From an uncultured Spirochaetaceae bacterium (GTDB lineage Bacteria; Spirochaetota; Spirochaetia; Treponematales; Treponemataceae), in the NCBI GenBank assembly GCA_902773215.1, contig CACYDQ010000460.1, positions 1 through 6,000 on the forward strand: a DNA stretch of 6,000 nucleotides, written 5' to 3'. Position 1 is the stretch's first letter, and the number at the start of each line of letters is the position of its first letter. Positions 4,492 through 6,000 of this stretch are shown piece by piece. Position numbers and translations under genes: made by a program. The notes below the pieces were generated by a model. That model did not search any database. It was not told the origin of the DNA and saw nothing but the letters and a program-made list of their open reading frames with translations.

Positions 4492-6000
4492 ATGAAGACG
4501 AAAAAGGTAAACGACGGCGGTCATACGTGGAACTTCGTCCAGACCGGCGGTTTGGTACAGCTGGAGATTTCTTCCATAGATGACGTGCTGAATTTAGGCA
4601 AGCTTGATCCCAAGCTCTGGGTCGCCCTCTCATGCCCCGTGACCGGGCTGGAATTCAGCCAGGAGACGCTGGAGCTGCTCGACACGGACAAAGACGGCAG
4701 GGTCCGCATCCCGGAAATCCTTGAGGCGGTCGAATACATCAGAAAATACTTCAAGAAGCCTGAGGTCATCATGACCGAGGGAGATACGATTCCCCTGGAC
4801 GCGCTCGGAGAGGAGGCCTTCGGTTCGGGCTACTCCCCGCACGAGTCCGCCCGGAGCATCCTCGACATTCTGGGCAAGGGCGATGCGGCGGCAATCAGCC
4901 TGGACGACATAAAGGGGAGCGACAAGCTCTTTTCTCCCGGGGTCCTGAACGGGGACGGCATCCTGCCCCCCGAGGCGGTGCAGGACGAGTTCGCGTCCGG
5001 CGTCATAAAGGACATCGTCGCGTGCACGGGCGGCAAGGAGGACATCAGCAAGTCCATGGGAACCGACCGGGACAGCCTGAAGGCTTTCTTTGACGACCTG
5101 CGGGCCATCCGGGACTGGCGGGAGCAGGCCAAGGCAAAGGAGGCGGACATCTTCTTCCTGGGGGACGAGACCGATGCCGCAGCCGGGGCTTTCCGCGCCG
5201 TCGAAGCCAAGGTGGACGACTTCTTTCTCCGCTGTTCCCTGTCTTCCTACGATGGCGGCATAGCGAATGCCCTGCACAAGAAGGAGGAGGAATCCGTCGT
5301 TGGTCAGTCGGACGAGTGCCAGCTGCCCGAGCGCCTGGAATCCCTGCCCCTCGCCGAATGCAAGGCGGACGGCCCCCTGCCGCTCGACTCTTCCGTGAAC
5401 CCGGTCTGGCAGGACAGGATACGCGCCTTCGCGGAGCTCGTCGTCAACAAGGTCTACGGGGTCAAGGGGCAGTCCATCACCAGGCAGGGCTGGCTCAAGA
5501 TTAAGGCGAAGTTCGCCCCCTACATGGAATGGTACGCCTCCCGCCCGGAGAATTCCGCCGCCTCCCTCAGCATGGAGCGGATAAGCGAGATTCTCGCTTC
5601 GGAGGCGGAGAAGCTTATCGGCGAAAAGCTGGACGAGGAGGAGAAAGTTCCGCCCGTCGCCCCCGCAACCGTGGAGCTCAAGAAGATGCTCCTCTACCGG
5701 AGGGACTTCGTCAGGCTGCTGCGCAACTACGTCTCCTTTGAGGACTTCTACGACCCCAAAAAGCCTGCCGTCTTCCAGTGCGGTACCCTTTACATAGACG
5801 GCCGCTCCTGCGACCTCTGCTTCCGCGTGACCGATGCGGCCAAGCACGCCGCTATGTCGCCCCTTTCCCAGTGTTACCTGATGTACTGCGACTGCGAGCG
5901 CAAGGATACCGGACAGAAGATGCAGATAGCCGCCCTGCTCAGCGCGGGGAGCAACGACAACATCATCGTGGGAAGGAACGGCCTGTTCTACGACCAGGAC
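4492..6000 (+). CDS. Uncharacterised large EF-hand protein with a cysteine cluster (3' end missing)
   Basis: The frame is open from ATG 4492 to the window edge (503 codons, no stop), so the gene is truncated on the right. The protein begins MKTKKVNDGGHTWNF and has no signal peptide or membrane segment in the visible part. Residues 64-75 (DTDKDGRVRIPE, nt 4681-4716) form a textbook EF-hand loop with Asp at positions 1, 3 and 5, Gly at 6 and Glu at 12, so Ca2+ binding is likely. A second NGDG motif (153-156) is degenerate, lacking a clear position-1 acid and position-12 Glu. Near the right edge six cysteines fall within 39 residues (430, 440, 443, 461, 466, 468), including SCDLC and YCDC, which suggests a metal site or redox centre. 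From memory, similar long proteins with the LDxKLWVALxCPV opening and SCDLC/YCDC motifs occur in diverse bacteria without known function. There is no good Shine-Dalgarno before ATG 4492; an in-frame TTG at 4456 is a poorer alternative because it lies in the -35 element. Function unknown. Confidence 0.85.
   Translation, partial: MKTKKVNDGGHTWNFVQTGGLVQLEISSIDDVLNLGKLDPKLWVALSCPVTGLEFSQETLELLDTDKDGRVRIPEILEAVEYIRKYFKKPEVIMTEGDTIPLDALGEEAFGSGYSPHESARSILDILGKGDAAAISLDDIKGSDKLFSPGVLNGDGILPPEAVQDEFASGVIKDIVACTGGKEDISKSMGTDRDSLKAFFDDLRAIRDWREQAKAKEADIFFLGDETDAAAGAFRAVEAKVDDFFLRCSLSSYDGGIANALHKKEEESVVGQSDECQLPERLESLPLAECKADGPLPLDSSVNPVWQDRIRAFAELVVNKVYGVKGQSITRQGWLKIKAKFAPYMEWYASRPENSAASLSMERISEILASEAEKLIGEKLDEEEKVPPVAPATVELKKMLLYRRDFVRLLRNYVSFEDFYDPKKPAVFQCGTLYIDGRSCDLCFRVTDAAKHAAMSPLSQCYLMYCDCERKDTGQKMQIAALLSAGSNDNIIVGRNGLFYDQD

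Noticed and set aside
4630..5847. Long open frame of 405 codons on the - strand
   Set aside because: It lies opposite the continuous EF-hand frame, which has a canonical motif and a promoter. The reverse translation is low-complexity (rich in Gly, Val, Leu, Arg) with no recognisable motif.

Overview
This is a GC-rich (about 55-60% G+C by eye), densely coded bacterial window with every supported gene on the + strand. The source is probably a spirochaete, most likely a Treponema-like organism. The clues are a MalY/PatB-type C-S lyase resembling Treponema denticola cystalysin over its whole length, a putative exported lipoprotein with a relaxed lipobox, and a bacterial-type ProRS with an editing domain. 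This assignment is an inference; no rRNA or other phylogenetic marker is present.

Layout: (1) 1-1486, the C-terminal majority of proS (prolyl-tRNA synthetase), cut by the window's left edge. (2) 1487-1589, a short AT-rich gap with a perfect 11-bp inverted repeat whose 3' arm contains the Shine-Dalgarno of the next gene. (3) 1590-2654, an exported, probably lipid-anchored protein with an Ig-like region and a lamin-tail-like domain, followed by a stem-loop at 2669-2715. (4) 2731-2790, a strong extended -10 promoter framed by two inverted copies of a 17-bp palindromic site (CCTA-N9-TAGG). (5) 2835-4440, a two-gene operon with an 8-bp overlap: a PLP-dependent C-S lyase and a CymR-like Rrf2 repressor. 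(6) 4456-4484, a TTGACA-17-TAGACT promoter whose predicted start falls at or beside the ATG of the next gene. (7) 4492 to beyond 6000, a large uncharacterised protein with a canonical EF-hand loop and a cysteine cluster, cut by the right edge.

How the parts fit: the lyase and the Rrf2 regulator look like a self-contained sulfur-amino-acid module. The regulator resembles the cysteine-metabolism repressor CymR, lacks the Fe-S cysteines of IscR/NsrR, and is encoded directly behind an enzyme that breaks down cysteine or cystathionine. The paired sites around the promoter are the obvious candidate for its operator, giving an autoregulated circuit. proS, the lipoprotein and the EF-hand protein show no functional link to this module. 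The most interesting signals are the double operator, the hairpin covering the lipoprotein's ribosome-binding site, and the possible leaderless transcript of the EF-hand protein.
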